DNA of 64,000 bases from Sphingobium sp. V4 (lineage in GTDB: Bacteria; Pseudomonadota; Alphaproteobacteria; Sphingomonadales; Sphingomonadaceae): the NCBI RefSeq assembly GCF_029590555.1, contig NZ_CP081001.1, positions 1,054,001-1,118,000 of the forward strand. The letters are read 5' to 3'. Under the pieces are notes generated by a model that saw only the letters and a list, made by a program, of their open reading frames with translations, was not told the origin of the DNA and ran no database searches. The number at the start of each line of letters is the position of its first letter. Position 1 is the stretch's first letter. Both the position numbers and the translations under genes were made by a program. Positions 1-8,303 of this stretch are shown here, piece by piece.

Positions 1-2
1 AT

Positions 3-1676
3 GGCGGGGGTGGGGAGCCGTTCACCGCCGACGTGGGCATAACGGGCTCGACCATTTCTGCGATCGGCCGCCTTGCCGAGCCTGCGCGGCGGGTGATCGA
101 TGCCGCCGGGCTTATCGTTGCTCCTGGGTGGATTGATATCCACACGCATTACGATGGGCAGGCAAGCTGGGATCCGGAACTGGAGCCGTCTTTTGGTTCG
201 GGAGTCACGACAGCCTTGATGGGGAATTGCGGCGTCGGGTTCGCGCCGGTCCGCCCTGGCATGGAAACCCGGCTGATAGAGTTGATGGAAGGCGTCGAAG
301 ATATACCTGGCACGGCGCTCCATATTGGCATGACCTGGGGATGGGAATCCTTCGCCGAATACCTCGACATTCTCGAGAGCGTTGAGCGCACCTTCGACAT
401 CGGATGTCTGGTTCCCCACGGTCCCCTGCGCTTGTGGGCAATGGGAGAGAAAGTCGGAACCGACAAATCGGCCAGTGGGGAGGATTTGGCGCGGATGTGT
501 GACGAGCTGCGCCGCGCGATGGACAGGGGTGCATTCGGCATGTCCACGTCGAGGACGCCGATGCACCGCACTAAGGCTGGGGAAATGACCCCCGACTTCG
601 ATGTCGATGAAGCCGAACTGCTCGCGCTGGCAAATGTGGTCGCGGACTCGGATGGGCTGCTGCAGGTGGTGCCAGCAGGCATCATTGGCGAAGCGCCCGC
701 CGAATTGCGTCGGGACATGAATTTGCTCGAGCGCATCGTCGACCGCACGAGGGTCGACTGTCACATCCTCATGTTCCAGAACAGCAATGATCCCGACTTT
801 TACCGGGCGCAGATTGCGCAGATCGACCGTATGAATGACAGGGCGCGAGTTACCGCACAGTTCGGTGGCAGGGGCACGGGCTCGATCATGGGCTTTCTTG
901 GCTGCAACCCTTTCTCGCATCGACCGAGCTTCGTGGAGATTACGGCACAGCCGAGAGAGTGCTGGCTCAGTGAACTGGCGCGACCGGACGTTCGTGCCCG
1001 CATCCTCGCGGAAAGCAACATTCCGGGCACGCCAGGAGCGTTCTACGAATCGAAAATGGAATATATGTACGACCTGGGTCCCGATTGCGACTTCGAGCCT
1101 GGACCGGATCGGAATATGACGGCGTATGCACGAGCCGCAAACCGTGCTGTGGACGAGACGATATTCGATTTTCTGCTCGACCATAGCGACCCCCCGCGTC
1201 TCTACCTGCCGGTAACAAATTATGCGGCTGGTGACCTAGAAGCGGTGCGGCACGCGCTTCCGCTTCCCAACGTAGTCCTGAGTTCATCGGATGCCGGTGC
1301 CCATGTCCAGGCCGTTTGTGATGGCTCGGTCCACAGCTTCATGATTTCGCACTGGACGAGGGACCGGACTAGGGGTCCGAAGGTTCCGATCGAGCAGGTG
1401 GTCCACTGGCTGGCAGCTAAGGCCGCTCGTTCTGTAGGACTGAACGATCGCGGCGTCCTCGCCCCGGGAATGAAGGCGGACGTCAATATTTTCAGTCATG
1501 CCGATCTGCGCGTTCTGCCGCCGCGGATCGAATACGACCTTCCCGGCGGCGCCAGCAGGATTATGGCCAGGGTGAGCGGCTACCGAGCGACAATCGTTTC
1601 GGGTGTCATCACGAGGGAGTTTGATCAAGCAACGGGCGCCCGCCCGGGCCGCTTGCTGCGGAGGGGATGCAGCTGA
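3..1676 (+). CDS. N-acyl-D-amino-acid deacylase-like amidohydrolase, 5' end outside window
   Basis: This is a member of the D-aminoacylase / N-acyl-D-glutamate deacylase branch of the amidohydrolase superfamily, predicted to hydrolyse an amide or N-acyl bond with a metal centre in the cytoplasm. The frame is open from the first bases of the window and the residues before the first GTG (position 33) read like the usual N-terminal beta strand, so the true start lies upstream and the gene is partial. Visible motifs are PGWIDIHTHYDG (metal-binding HxH), MGNCGVGFAPVRPG with the family cysteine, and SSDAGAHVQ near the C-terminus with the catalytic aspartate region. At least 547 residues are present, close to full length. 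It is followed by an operator-like palindrome and a strong hairpin, so it probably ends a transcription unit. The family call is secure; the substrate is unknown. Confidence 0.85.
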   Translation, partial: GGGGEPFTADVGITGSTISAIGRLAEPARRVIDAAGLIVAPGWIDIHTHYDGQASWDPELEPSFGSGVTTALMGNCGVGFAPVRPGMETRLIELMEGVEDIPGTALHIGMTWGWESFAEYLDILESVERTFDIGCLVPHGPLRLWAMGEKVGTDKSASGEDLARMCDELRRAMDRGAFGMSTSRTPMHRTKAGEMTPDFDVDEAELLALANVVADSDGLLQVVPAGIIGEAPAELRRDMNLLERIVDRTRVDCHILMFQNSNDPDFYRAQIAQIDRMNDRARVTAQFGGRGTGSIMGFLGCNPFSHRPSFVEITAQPRECWLSELARPDVRARILAESNIPGTPGAFYESKMEYMYDLGPDCDFEPGPDRNMTAYARAANRAVDETIFDFLLDHSDPPRLYLPVTNYAAGDLEAVRHALPLPNVVLSSSDAGAHVQAVCDGSVHSFMISHWTRDRTRGPKVPIEQVVHWLAAKAARSVGLNDRGVLAPGMKADVNIFSHADLRVLPPRIEYDLPGGASRIMARVSGYRATIVSGVITREFDQATGARPGRLLRRGCS

Positions 1677-1719
1677 TGGGAACTTGCCGGAGGATCCTGG
1701 AGCATACTGCCCCTTATGC

Positions 1720-1733
1720 CAACTGGTTGGTTG
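1720..1733. promoter_or_regulatory. Operator-like palindrome CAAC-N6-GTTG (site 1)
   Basis: The sequence CAACTGGTTGGTTG is an exact match to the CAAC-N6-GTTG pattern that recurs upstream of transcription units in this window. It lies 44 bp after the deacylase stop and about 200 bp before the kinase gene. A near-identical 21-base block, with two differences, occurs at 4743-4763. Its role as a transcription factor site is an inference. Confidence 0.5.
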
Positions 1734-1829
1734 ACGACTTGGGGTGCGGACGATACTTAAACAGAAAGCACGAAGTCTCCGTTCAAGCTCCTGTTCGGTT
1801 CTGATTGGGAAGTTCAAGTGGGGAGCGCC

Positions 1830-1857
1830 GGGTGCGGGGAGGAGACTCCCCGCACCC
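1830..1857 (+). terminator. Strong GC hairpin, terminator or attenuator
   Basis: A perfect 12-bp stem (1830-1841 paired with 1846-1857) encloses a GAGA tetraloop. There is no T-run after it, so it is not a textbook intrinsic terminator. It may stop transcripts from the upstream deacylase. If transcription of the kinase gene starts near the palindrome at 1720, it would lie in the kinase leader and could act as an attenuator. Confidence 0.5.
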
Positions 1858-1928
1858 CAGGCTGCCTTCGATTTGACACTTGCATCGCATTAGCTCCTCT
1901 CTAGGATTGAATATTTTACCGCACTATA

Positions 1929-3074
1929 ATGACCGGGAGAGCGTGGATCGTGAATTCTACTCCAGTTGTTCTTCAGTCGACCTCCGAAATGGAGAATATC
2001 GGCCATCGCGCGCGCGTCGAAGATATCGGGCCATCGTTCATCGCGTGGGCGCGGCAGCATTGGCCGGAACGCAGCGATTTCATCATTCGTAACTGGCGCG
2101 CGCCGGACAATGGTGCCTCCAGCCAGGTGCTCCTCTTCGATCTCGATTGGCAGGAAGAGGGGCGGGCGCATAGTTTGGGACTGGTGTTGCGGCTCGAAGC
2201 TGTGGGGTCGGTGGTCTTCCCGCGGATGTCGGACGGGTACGCCACTGGCATGGAGTTGGAATTCCTTGTGCAACGCGCGCTTCGGGAGCATTCGAGCGCT
2301 CGGGTTCCTCCCATGGTGGCGCTCGAACGGGACGAGCGCTTCCTTGGCCGTGCGTTTTATCTTGCGGAAATCGTGCCGGGCTTCGTTCCGCCGACTTTCT
2401 CGACCATGGCATCACAAGTGATGAAGGATCTCTCTCCCGCTCAACGGCGCAGAATGGTGTTGGGTGGAGTGGAGCAACTCGCCGCTATTCACGCTATGGA
2501 CTGGCAGAAGGCGGGATTGGCGATGTTGCTTCCTGGCGCGTCCGACGCTCCTGACACGCACGCCCACGTTCAGCGCTTCGCGGACGATCTTGTGGTGCGT
2601 CTCAACGGGCGCAGTCTTCCGGTGGTAGAGCGAGCCATGGATTGGTTGCTTGCGAACGTCCCAGCTGACGATCGAAATTCCATAATCTGGGGAGATTGCC
2701 GGCTTGGCAATATGATCTTCGAAACGACGGGGGATCCCGCCGCAGTGCTCGATTGGGAAGGGGCGGCAATAGCGCCTAGTGCTGCCGATGTCGGCTGGTG
2801 GCTCCATTATGACTGGCGCAATCATGAGTATGAATCGACGCCGCGCCTGCCGGGCGTGCCGGATCGGTCGGAGCAGCTCGACCATTATGTGGCGCTCACC
2901 GGGCATAGACCGGGTGATCTAGAATATTGGGCCACGATGGCCGCCATTAAGACCTTGATGGCGGTGTTGACCACGGCGAACCGCATGATTGCCAACGGGC
3001 TTGTCACGGAAGAGCAGTGCGCGTTCATCAAGAATAATCCTCACCATCATCGTCTCGAGAAACTTTTCGGATAA
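1929..3074 (+). CDS. APH-family phosphotransferase (small-molecule or hydroxyacyl-CoA kinase)
   Basis: This 381-residue protein belongs to the aminoglycoside-phosphotransferase/choline kinase fold. The catalytic loop reads IIWGDCRLGNMIF, with Trp in place of the usual His of the HGD motif but with the Asp and Asn kept, and the metal-binding motif is AVLDWEGA. APH proteins in catabolic clusters of Proteobacteria and Actinobacteria are often not resistance enzymes; LvaA and the APH domains of ACAD10/11 phosphorylate 4-hydroxyacyl-CoAs. That role is inferred here from the many acyl-CoA genes nearby. No clear ribosome binding site precedes 1929, and an in-frame ATG at 1989 is an alternative start. 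A second, longer APH gene lies at 12320. Confidence 0.8.
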   Translation: MTGRAWIVNSTPVVLQSTSEMENIGHRARVEDIGPSFIAWARQHWPERSDFIIRNWRAPDNGASSQVLLFDLDWQEEGRAHSLGLVLRLEAVGSVVFPRMSDGYATGMELEFLVQRALREHSSARVPPMVALERDERFLGRAFYLAEIVPGFVPPTFSTMASQVMKDLSPAQRRRMVLGGVEQLAAIHAMDWQKAGLAMLLPGASDAPDTHAHVQRFADDLVVRLNGRSLPVVERAMDWLLANVPADDRNSIIWGDCRLGNMIFETTGDPAAVLDWEGAAIAPSAADVGWWLHYDWRNHEYESTPRLPGVPDRSEQLDHYVALTGHRPGDLEYWATMAAIKTLMAVLTTANRMIANGLVTEEQCAFIKNNPHHHRLEKLFG

Positions 3075-3168
3075 TGCTGGGTTCGGGCGCGTTTGGCCTG
3101 CGGTGGCCTGAAGCTGTGTCGCGTCATGGTGTCAAGTGGACTCCTGTGCTTTTGTTCCGAGGCTTTTG

Positions 3169-4194
3169 ATGAGCTTGATTGTTACTCTGCCAAATGGCGA
3201 TCCGATCTGCCAATTCGTGCTTGCGGACGAGGCTCTCCATATTCCAGGTCCAGAGGAAAACTGGCAGGAAAGCGTTGCGATGTGGTGCAGCGATCTCGCC
3301 GGTCAGGCCAACCTGTTCATGCGGGTCGGCCGTGAACCGCATATGGATGGCGGCAACAACACGCTTTGGGCGTTTATGCAAACACCCGATTGCGTCTACG
3401 CTCGCAATGAGCAGTTCCCGTTGCGCCCGGGCGATATCGGGGATGCCCATATCACTTCCGGGGGGGTCGGTGGCTACGAATTCGACGGGCAAGGGACCCA
3501 CTGGTGGGTAAAGGATGAAGATGTTTCCTGGGACGTGTGGCTCACGCCTTATCATCAGCCGATTCCGCTGTTCCCAGCGCATAACTCCGATTACGTCCGT
3601 ACGGTCGGTAGCGCACACTTTGAGGCCGCTGACCGCATGGAGGGCACGATCAGAGTTAAGGGTGAGACGCGACAGATCAGGGGCTTCTCGTACCGCGATC
3701 ACAGTTGGGGACCGCGCAACTGGTCCGACATTCGGTGCCACCGTTGGACCAGCGGAGTGTTTGAGGACGATATCAGTTTCGCTTTTTCCAATTTCCTGAC
3801 GCAGTCATCAGGCATCAGTCGCCGCGGCTATATCCGCAAGGGTTCGGTTGTTCATTATACCCAAAAGGTCGATGTGATTCCTTACATGGAAGGCGACGGC
3901 TTCTCGCACCGGGGAGGCCTGATCATTGCGACGCTCGAAGACGGAACCACGCATCGGATCGAGCTTGATCTCTATGCCGAGGATTCGTTGGGCAACGTAT
4001 CACTCAAGCGCGATAGCGCAATGATCGATACACCTTGCCAGGCCCGCCTTGACGGACGCCTAGGTTACGCAATTCTGGAAGTAGGCGAGAACCCGCGCCG
4101 CGGCACCAATCTGATCGACTATGTCGAACGTGGGCTTTTTGGCTCTGGCCTACTGCGGTGGAAGGGACAGGATTTGGGAAGCCACATCCGGTAA
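3169..4194 (+). CDS. YRDHSWG-motif protein (DUF7064-like, AttH/CrtC-type lipocalin fold suspected)
   Basis: A 341-residue protein of a poorly characterised family found in sphingomonads and mycobacteria. The signature is GFSYRDHSWGPRNW near residue 180, followed by a beta-rich C-terminal half. The family is distantly reminiscent of hydroxyneurosporene synthase/AttH double-lipocalin proteins, which bind hydrophobic ligands; this is a judgement from pattern and was not searched. ATG 3169 is preferred because GAGG lies about 6 bases upstream; a GTG at 3136 would add 11 residues. No signal peptide is evident. A paralogue is encoded on the other strand at 6304-7272 with the same motif and a similar N-terminal WQES segment. 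Function unknown; a role in binding or isomerising a hydrophobic intermediate is speculation. Confidence 0.75.
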   Translation: MSLIVTLPNGDPICQFVLADEALHIPGPEENWQESVAMWCSDLAGQANLFMRVGREPHMDGGNNTLWAFMQTPDCVYARNEQFPLRPGDIGDAHITSGGVGGYEFDGQGTHWWVKDEDVSWDVWLTPYHQPIPLFPAHNSDYVRTVGSAHFEAADRMEGTIRVKGETRQIRGFSYRDHSWGPRNWSDIRCHRWTSGVFEDDISFAFSNFLTQSSGISRRGYIRKGSVVHYTQKVDVIPYMEGDGFSHRGGLIIATLEDGTTHRIELDLYAEDSLGNVSLKRDSAMIDTPCQARLDGRLGYAILEVGENPRRGTNLIDYVERGLFGSGLLRWKGQDLGSHIR

Positions 4195-4985
4195 ATGGGC
4201 TGCCTTGTCCAACCGTGAATTGAGCACCACAGCGCGTTCACTCTCAGCCTGATGTGCCAAATTGCCGTAATGGGGGCCTTGCTTCGGTTCGTGAAAAGTC
4301 GGAACGCGGCCTTGCCGATACGGCTGGCTACTCTGGTTGTAGAAAGGGCAATCTACTCTCGGCAGCGGTGTGGGGCGGTATGAGGGCGCAAACCTGCCGG
4401 AGCGACAAAGTCAACGGCTCGATTGGCTGGACGAGCTTTTCAAGCTGGAGCGCAAGCTCTCTATGGTCACAGAATCTCGGCTGTGCCATCGCATATGAAT
4501 GGCGGAATATGGCTCGCGGGTCGTGATGTGCTCATGCCCGGCCGAGGCATCCTCCTGAGGCCGCGGCCAAGATCAACCCGGCGCCCGGGCACCCCGATTG
4601 TCGTCTCAACCTACATTGAGGAGAAGGCCGACCTCGAGTGGTGGTGGACGAGGCCGACGTCACGTTCGGCCGCATCGACGTTTGGCTCCATGTGGCGGGT
4701 TGCGTTCGCGAGGGACCTTGGCCAGGGATCAGCTACCTTCCAAGCCGACTGGTTGGTTGACAACACAAGGCGCGACCAATATCCATTTATGAGCGGACCG
4801 AACTGAACAAACCGCATTGGGAAGCGGCATCGGAAGACTGCTGCGGATTTTCTTCACGGTATCTGGTTTGGTCGGGATCTACTGGGAAGGCGCAACGGTG
4901 CTGTGGGGCGACCGGATCGAGTGCCTGATCGCGTTGGTGGCGGTAACCAGCGGAATGTAAACATAACTGGACGAGGATGAGGAAT
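4195..4985. other. 790-bp stretch without an intact gene, decayed coding remnants
   Basis: Only short frames with poor start sites are present. Around 4418-4525 two frames joined by a shift read LDELFKLERKLS and SQNLGCAIAYEW, which resembles the C-terminal third of IS66 transposases. Around 4650-4730 the frame VVVDEADVTFGRIDVWLHVAG resembles the middle of an SDR enzyme. Both look like fossils of former genes. The right end holds an operator-like palindrome (4746-4759) and the leader of the next gene. Confidence 0.35.
4746..4759. promoter_or_regulatory. Operator-like palindrome (site 2)
   Basis: CGACTGGTTGGTTG matches CAAC-N6-GTTG with one mismatch. The 21-base context 4743-4763 matches the block around site 1 with two differences. 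It lies about 230 bp before the amine-dehydrogenase-like gene at 4986. Confidence 0.45.
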
Positions 4986-6098
4986 ATGAACGGCATTGTC
5001 GACCGCCCGATCAGAGCGATTGTCTGGGGCCCTGGTAATGTTGGCGGCGGCGTTCTGCGCGAGATTCTAAAGCTACCGGAGTATGAGCTCGTTGGCGTCC
5101 TGACGTTCGGGGATTCGAAGGTGGGTCTTGATGCTGGTGAGCTTGCAGGGGCCGGAGCGACAGGCGTCATCGTCACTAATGACCGCGATGCTGTGATCGC
5201 ATTGGATGCGGATGTTGTGTTCCATACGCCCATGACGACGCCGGCTGACGAAATGGACGGCGATGTTGTCCGACTCCTCCGATCGGGCAAGAACGTCGTG
5301 TCGGCAACGTCATACCATTATCCGCCGCTGAAGGGCGCGGACTATGTTGCGAAACTTGAGGCCGCATGCCGGCAGGGGAATGCGAGCCTGCATGGTACCG
5401 GCATTCATCCCAACTTCTTTATCGAGCGGCTCGGCCTTACGCTGACAGGTATCTGTACGCGTATCAAACACATGAAGTTTGCCGAAATCGTGAACAATTC
5501 CGATGCCGCGGATTCACCGCTTCGTCGCAGTCTTGGCTATGGCATGGATCCGGCAGACTTCGTACCTGGCAACACGGCATACGAAAACACCCGGCGATAT
5601 TATGAGGAATCGTTGCAGCTGTCGGCTGTCATGCTGTTTGGGGAGCGACTTGACAGGATCGAATATCGTCCGATGCCAATCCCAGCTAAGGAAGACCTTG
5701 AACTACCTAAGCGTTCTTACAAGAAGGGCACGATTGCAGAGTTCCGGCACATTTTCGTCGGTTATATTGGCGACGAACCAAAGCTGACCATGGAAGAATG
5801 CTGGCACCTTGGAGAGTATAACAGCAATCCATACCCAGATGCCAAATCATCGAATTATTATAAGATAGAGATTGAGGGCGAGCCGTGTTCCTTATCGATG
5901 GAGTTGGGCTATTGCGCTTCGATCGAAAATGGGACTGAACGTTGGCCGAACGATCCGACGCAGCCACCTTACTACGCAACAGCGGTCACAATGCTTCAGG
6001 CAGCGCCGATTGTGTGTGCCGCGGCGCCCGGACTTGTGTACCCAAAGGTCTGGGCACATTATGCGTCCGACCTGCGGACGCTGGCCAGTGGTTCCTGA
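4986..6098 (+). CDS. NAD(P)-dependent amine-dehydrogenase/dihydrodipicolinate-reductase-like protein
   Basis: A 370-residue oxidoreductase with an N-terminal Rossmann fold (WGPGNVGGGVLREI near residue 14) of the dihydrodipicolinate reductase N-terminal type. Family members annotated as NAD(P)H-dependent amine dehydrogenases include 2,4-diaminopentanoate dehydrogenase, but in sphingomonads and actinobacteria most members sit in lipid or terpenoid catabolic clusters with unknown substrates. ATG 4986 is preferred because GAGGATGAGG lies just upstream; the in-frame ATG at 4977 has no spacing to a ribosome binding site. A paralogue of similar length is at 11195. Each copy lies near a kinase gene. 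It probably reduces or oxidises a keto, hydroxy or imine group; the substrate is not inferable. Confidence 0.75.
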   Translation: MNGIVDRPIRAIVWGPGNVGGGVLREILKLPEYELVGVLTFGDSKVGLDAGELAGAGATGVIVTNDRDAVIALDADVVFHTPMTTPADEMDGDVVRLLRSGKNVVSATSYHYPPLKGADYVAKLEAACRQGNASLHGTGIHPNFFIERLGLTLTGICTRIKHMKFAEIVNNSDAADSPLRRSLGYGMDPADFVPGNTAYENTRRYYEESLQLSAVMLFGERLDRIEYRPMPIPAKEDLELPKRSYKKGTIAEFRHIFVGYIGDEPKLTMEECWHLGEYNSNPYPDAKSSNYYKIEIEGEPCSLSMELGYCASIENGTERWPNDPTQPPYYATAVTMLQAAPIVCAAAPGLVYPKVWAHYASDLRTLASGS

Positions 6099-6220
6099 TT
6101 TCCTTTGGGACCTGGTTGATCCCTAACGGTTTCATGATCATTGTGATCGCCAAGCAATTTGCCTTGGTGTGAAATATGACATGGGAGCGACCCTGCGACC
6201 AGCACGCTGATCCGCCACGT

Positions 6221-6235
6221 CAACTATATGGGTTG
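6221..6235. promoter_or_regulatory. Palindrome CAAC-N7-GTTG, variant of the operator
   Basis: CAACTATATGGGTTG has the same half-sites as the other operators but a 7-base spacer. It lies between the 3' ends of two convergent genes, so a promoter role is doubtful. It may be a relic of an earlier gene order. Confidence 0.2.
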
Positions 6236-6303
6236 CGAGAAGACGCGCTCCTTCCATAATGTCGGACTGAGGCGGGCGATGTCCGCGCAAGATACGCTCG
6301 ACT

Positions 6304-7272
6304 TCACGGCGTCCGTCGTGGGTGAACTCCGTCTTGCTCTATACCGTTAATGAGCGACGTGGCAGGCAACTGCCCCATGCGCGAATTTTCGCTCAACTCA
6401 AAATCACCGATCCCGACGCGCCCTTGGTGGCGGATACGACAGATCGACTCGAAAAGGCCACTTCCCTTCCGATACGCGTAGAATCCCTCACACATCGGTT
6501 CGATCTCAAAATTTAGACACTCGCCGGATTCAAGTACGATTGATGCTGTTCCGCCTCGATGCGTGGCGCCATCCGCCTCCATGTGGGCAACAATGTCGAT
6601 CTCTTGGGAATAATGTACGACCCCGTCACGGACCACATATCCGAGTCGACGGATATTATCTCCGTCAGAGTGGAATGTGAGCAGGCACATGCTGAGGTCA
6701 GGTCCAAACACACCGTTCAGCCAGCGGTGTGTCTTTCGTTTCCACCAATGGCGCACGCCCCAACTGTGATCGCGATAGCCCAGCGCGTCGACCTCCACTG
6801 TGTCTCCGCGAATTGAAAGCCTCCCCTTCACTCGGCACGCGGCTTCGTAATGCGGGTAGCGGTGAAAGCTGTCCTGCGGTCGCCACAGTGCCACGGGAGG
6901 ATGCAGAAGGGTGCTCTGCAGGTCGATCGTTACTTCGTCATCCGAATGCACCCATCGGGTGTCTTCACCGTCAAACTCGTAGCGCGCGGCTTCCCCTGCT
7001 TTCAACAGGCTCTTGCCGACGTCGTCGGAGCGGAGCGCGAAATCCCGGCTGGACCCATAAACCCACTTCGGCGTGAAGGCGTGACACCAGAGGGTCGTGT
7101 CGCCCGCCAACAGATTGGGGGCATAGCCAAGTCGCAAAAATCCGCCGTAATCACCGGATGGGTCGCCCCAGAGGAGAACAAAGCTCTCTTGCCAGTAGGC
7201 GTCCTTTTCGGGCGAATGCGTCTGTTGGTCGGATAAGGGAAAGACGACGTCTTCCGGAATCAAATGGATCAT
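6304..7272 (-). CDS. YRDHSWG-motif protein, second copy
   Basis: Paralogue of the protein at 3169-4194, about 322 residues, with LGYRDHSWGVRHW in the corresponding place, a shared WQES segment near residue 30 and a shared HRGG segment in the C-terminal half. Overall similarity is moderate, so the duplication is old and the two probably differ in ligand. The start is uncertain: GGAAAGG lies 12 bases before ATG 7272 and directly abuts ATG 7284, and the frame opens further upstream to 7356. It is transcribed divergently from the SDR at 7423, with an operator-like palindrome in the shared upstream region. Confidence 0.75.
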   Translation of the reverse strand: MIHLIPEDVVFPLSDQQTHSPEKDAYWQESFVLLWGDPSGDYGGFLRLGYAPNLLAGDTTLWCHAFTPKWVYGSSRDFALRSDDVGKSLLKAGEAARYEFDGEDTRWVHSDDEVTIDLQSTLLHPPVALWRPQDSFHRYPHYEAACRVKGRLSIRGDTVEVDALGYRDHSWGVRHWWKRKTHRWLNGVFGPDLSMCLLTFHSDGDNIRRLGYVVRDGVVHYSQEIDIVAHMEADGATHRGGTASIVLESGECLNFEIEPMCEGFYAYRKGSGLFESICRIRHQGRVGIGDFELSENSRMGQLPATSLINGIEQDGVHPRRTP

Positions 7273-7372
7273 GGTTCTGAGCATCCTTTCCACGAGATGG
7301 TTTCGCCGTGACGGTGATGCCAAGCTGACCACGCGCCCTTGACGCACATAGACCATAGCAATAAGCTTTGAT

Positions 7373-7386
7373 CAACTGGCCGGTTG
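7373..7386. promoter_or_regulatory. Operator-like palindrome (site 3), divergent promoter
   Basis: CAACTGGCCGGTTG is an exact CAAC-N6-GTTG and a palindrome over 12 of its 14 bases. It lies between the divergent YRDHSWG gene (leftward) and SDR gene (rightward, start 7423), which fits a shared operator. Confidence 0.5.
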
Positions 7387-7422
7387 GTTTTGCAGCCTGC
7401 CTATTTCATATGAGGGAGAGCT

Positions 7423-8169
7423 ATGCTCGAAGGTAGAGTGGCTATTGTCACCGGTGCCGGCAGCGGGATCGGAGCCGCAACGGCTGAGTTGTGTGCCGCG
7501 CAAGGCGCGGTGGTCTACGCGGTAGATGCAAACGGTCACGGCGCGCGCGAAACCGCCGAGCGAATCACGCGGGCAGGGGGAATTTGTCATGACGCGGCGC
7601 TTGATGTTGCCGATCTGGCAGCGTGCCGTTGCTTGGCTGAGAGCGTAAAGGGCGCTGAGCGAAAAGCGTCCATCCTGGTAAACTCTGCAGGTGTCAGTGT
7701 CAGGGCGGCGGTGGACGATCCGGGAGCGGAAGAGGCATGGCACCGTTGCATGGATGTCAACGCGACAGGTGTCTACAACATGGTGTTGGCCTTCACGCAC
7801 CAGATGCGGGAAACCAAGGGTGCCATCGTTAATATTGCATCAACGGCAGCCCTTCTTACGACCGGTGTTTTTGCCGCCTATTGTGCGTCCAAGGGAGCAG
7901 TGGTTGCCATGACTCGCTCCCTTGCGGTCGAATTGGGGCCGAGCGGCGTGCGCGTCAACGCTATTGCTCCCGGTTTGATCGCGACGCCGATGAGTGCGCG
8001 TTTGCGAGATAAGCCTGAGATGTTGGCGCCCATAATGACCCGCATTCCGCTGGGTCAGGTCGGCGAGCCGATCGATATTGCGGAGGCCGCGGCCTTTCTC
8101 GCATCGGATCGGGCGAGGTGGATAACGGGCGTTGTCCTGGCGGTGGATGGTGGTCTTCTGGCCGCTTGA
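7423..8169 (+). CDS. SDR family NAD(P)-dependent oxidoreductase
   Basis: A 248-residue classical short-chain dehydrogenase. It has the cofactor motif TGAGSGIG near residue 10, NSAG near residue 88 and the catalytic segment YCASKG (Tyr-x3-Lys) near residue 150, with INxAPG-type NAIAPG following. The ribosome binding site GAGGGAGAG lies 4-5 bases before the ATG. An Asp after the second beta strand (AVDANG) favours NAD(H). It probably oxidises a secondary alcohol formed in the pathway. It is followed by the TonB receptor gene 134 bp downstream. Confidence 0.9.
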   Translation: MLEGRVAIVTGAGSGIGAATAELCAAQGAVVYAVDANGHGARETAERITRAGGICHDAALDVADLAACRCLAESVKGAERKASILVNSAGVSVRAAVDDPGAEEAWHRCMDVNATGVYNMVLAFTHQMRETKGAIVNIASTAALLTTGVFAAYCASKGAVVAMTRSLAVELGPSGVRVNAIAPGLIATPMSARLRDKPEMLAPIMTRIPLGQVGEPIDIAEAAAFLASDRARWITGVVLAVDGGLLAA

Positions 8170-8303
8170 TTCGTCAGCGCTATCCGGTCCGTAAGTGACC
8201 GTGATAACGTAATTCCATTTGTTCTAGCTCAAGACAATTAATTTCTGGGCACAAGCACGCCCGGTTCGAAAAAAAGCAAGTATATCAGACAGGGGAGGAA
8301 AAA

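Noticed and set aside
149..748. Long reverse-strand frame opposite the deacylase gene
   Set aside because: Ser/Arg-rich shadow frame without family motifs, caused by GC-rich codon bias of the real gene.
1929..3074. Aminoglycoside resistance gene
   Set aside because: The fold matches, but the length, the altered HGD motif and the acyl-CoA context fit catabolic APH-like kinases better.
8221..8303. Fur box or iron-regulated promoter before the TonB receptor
   Set aside because: The AT-rich stretch shows no recognisable Fur-type inverted repeat.
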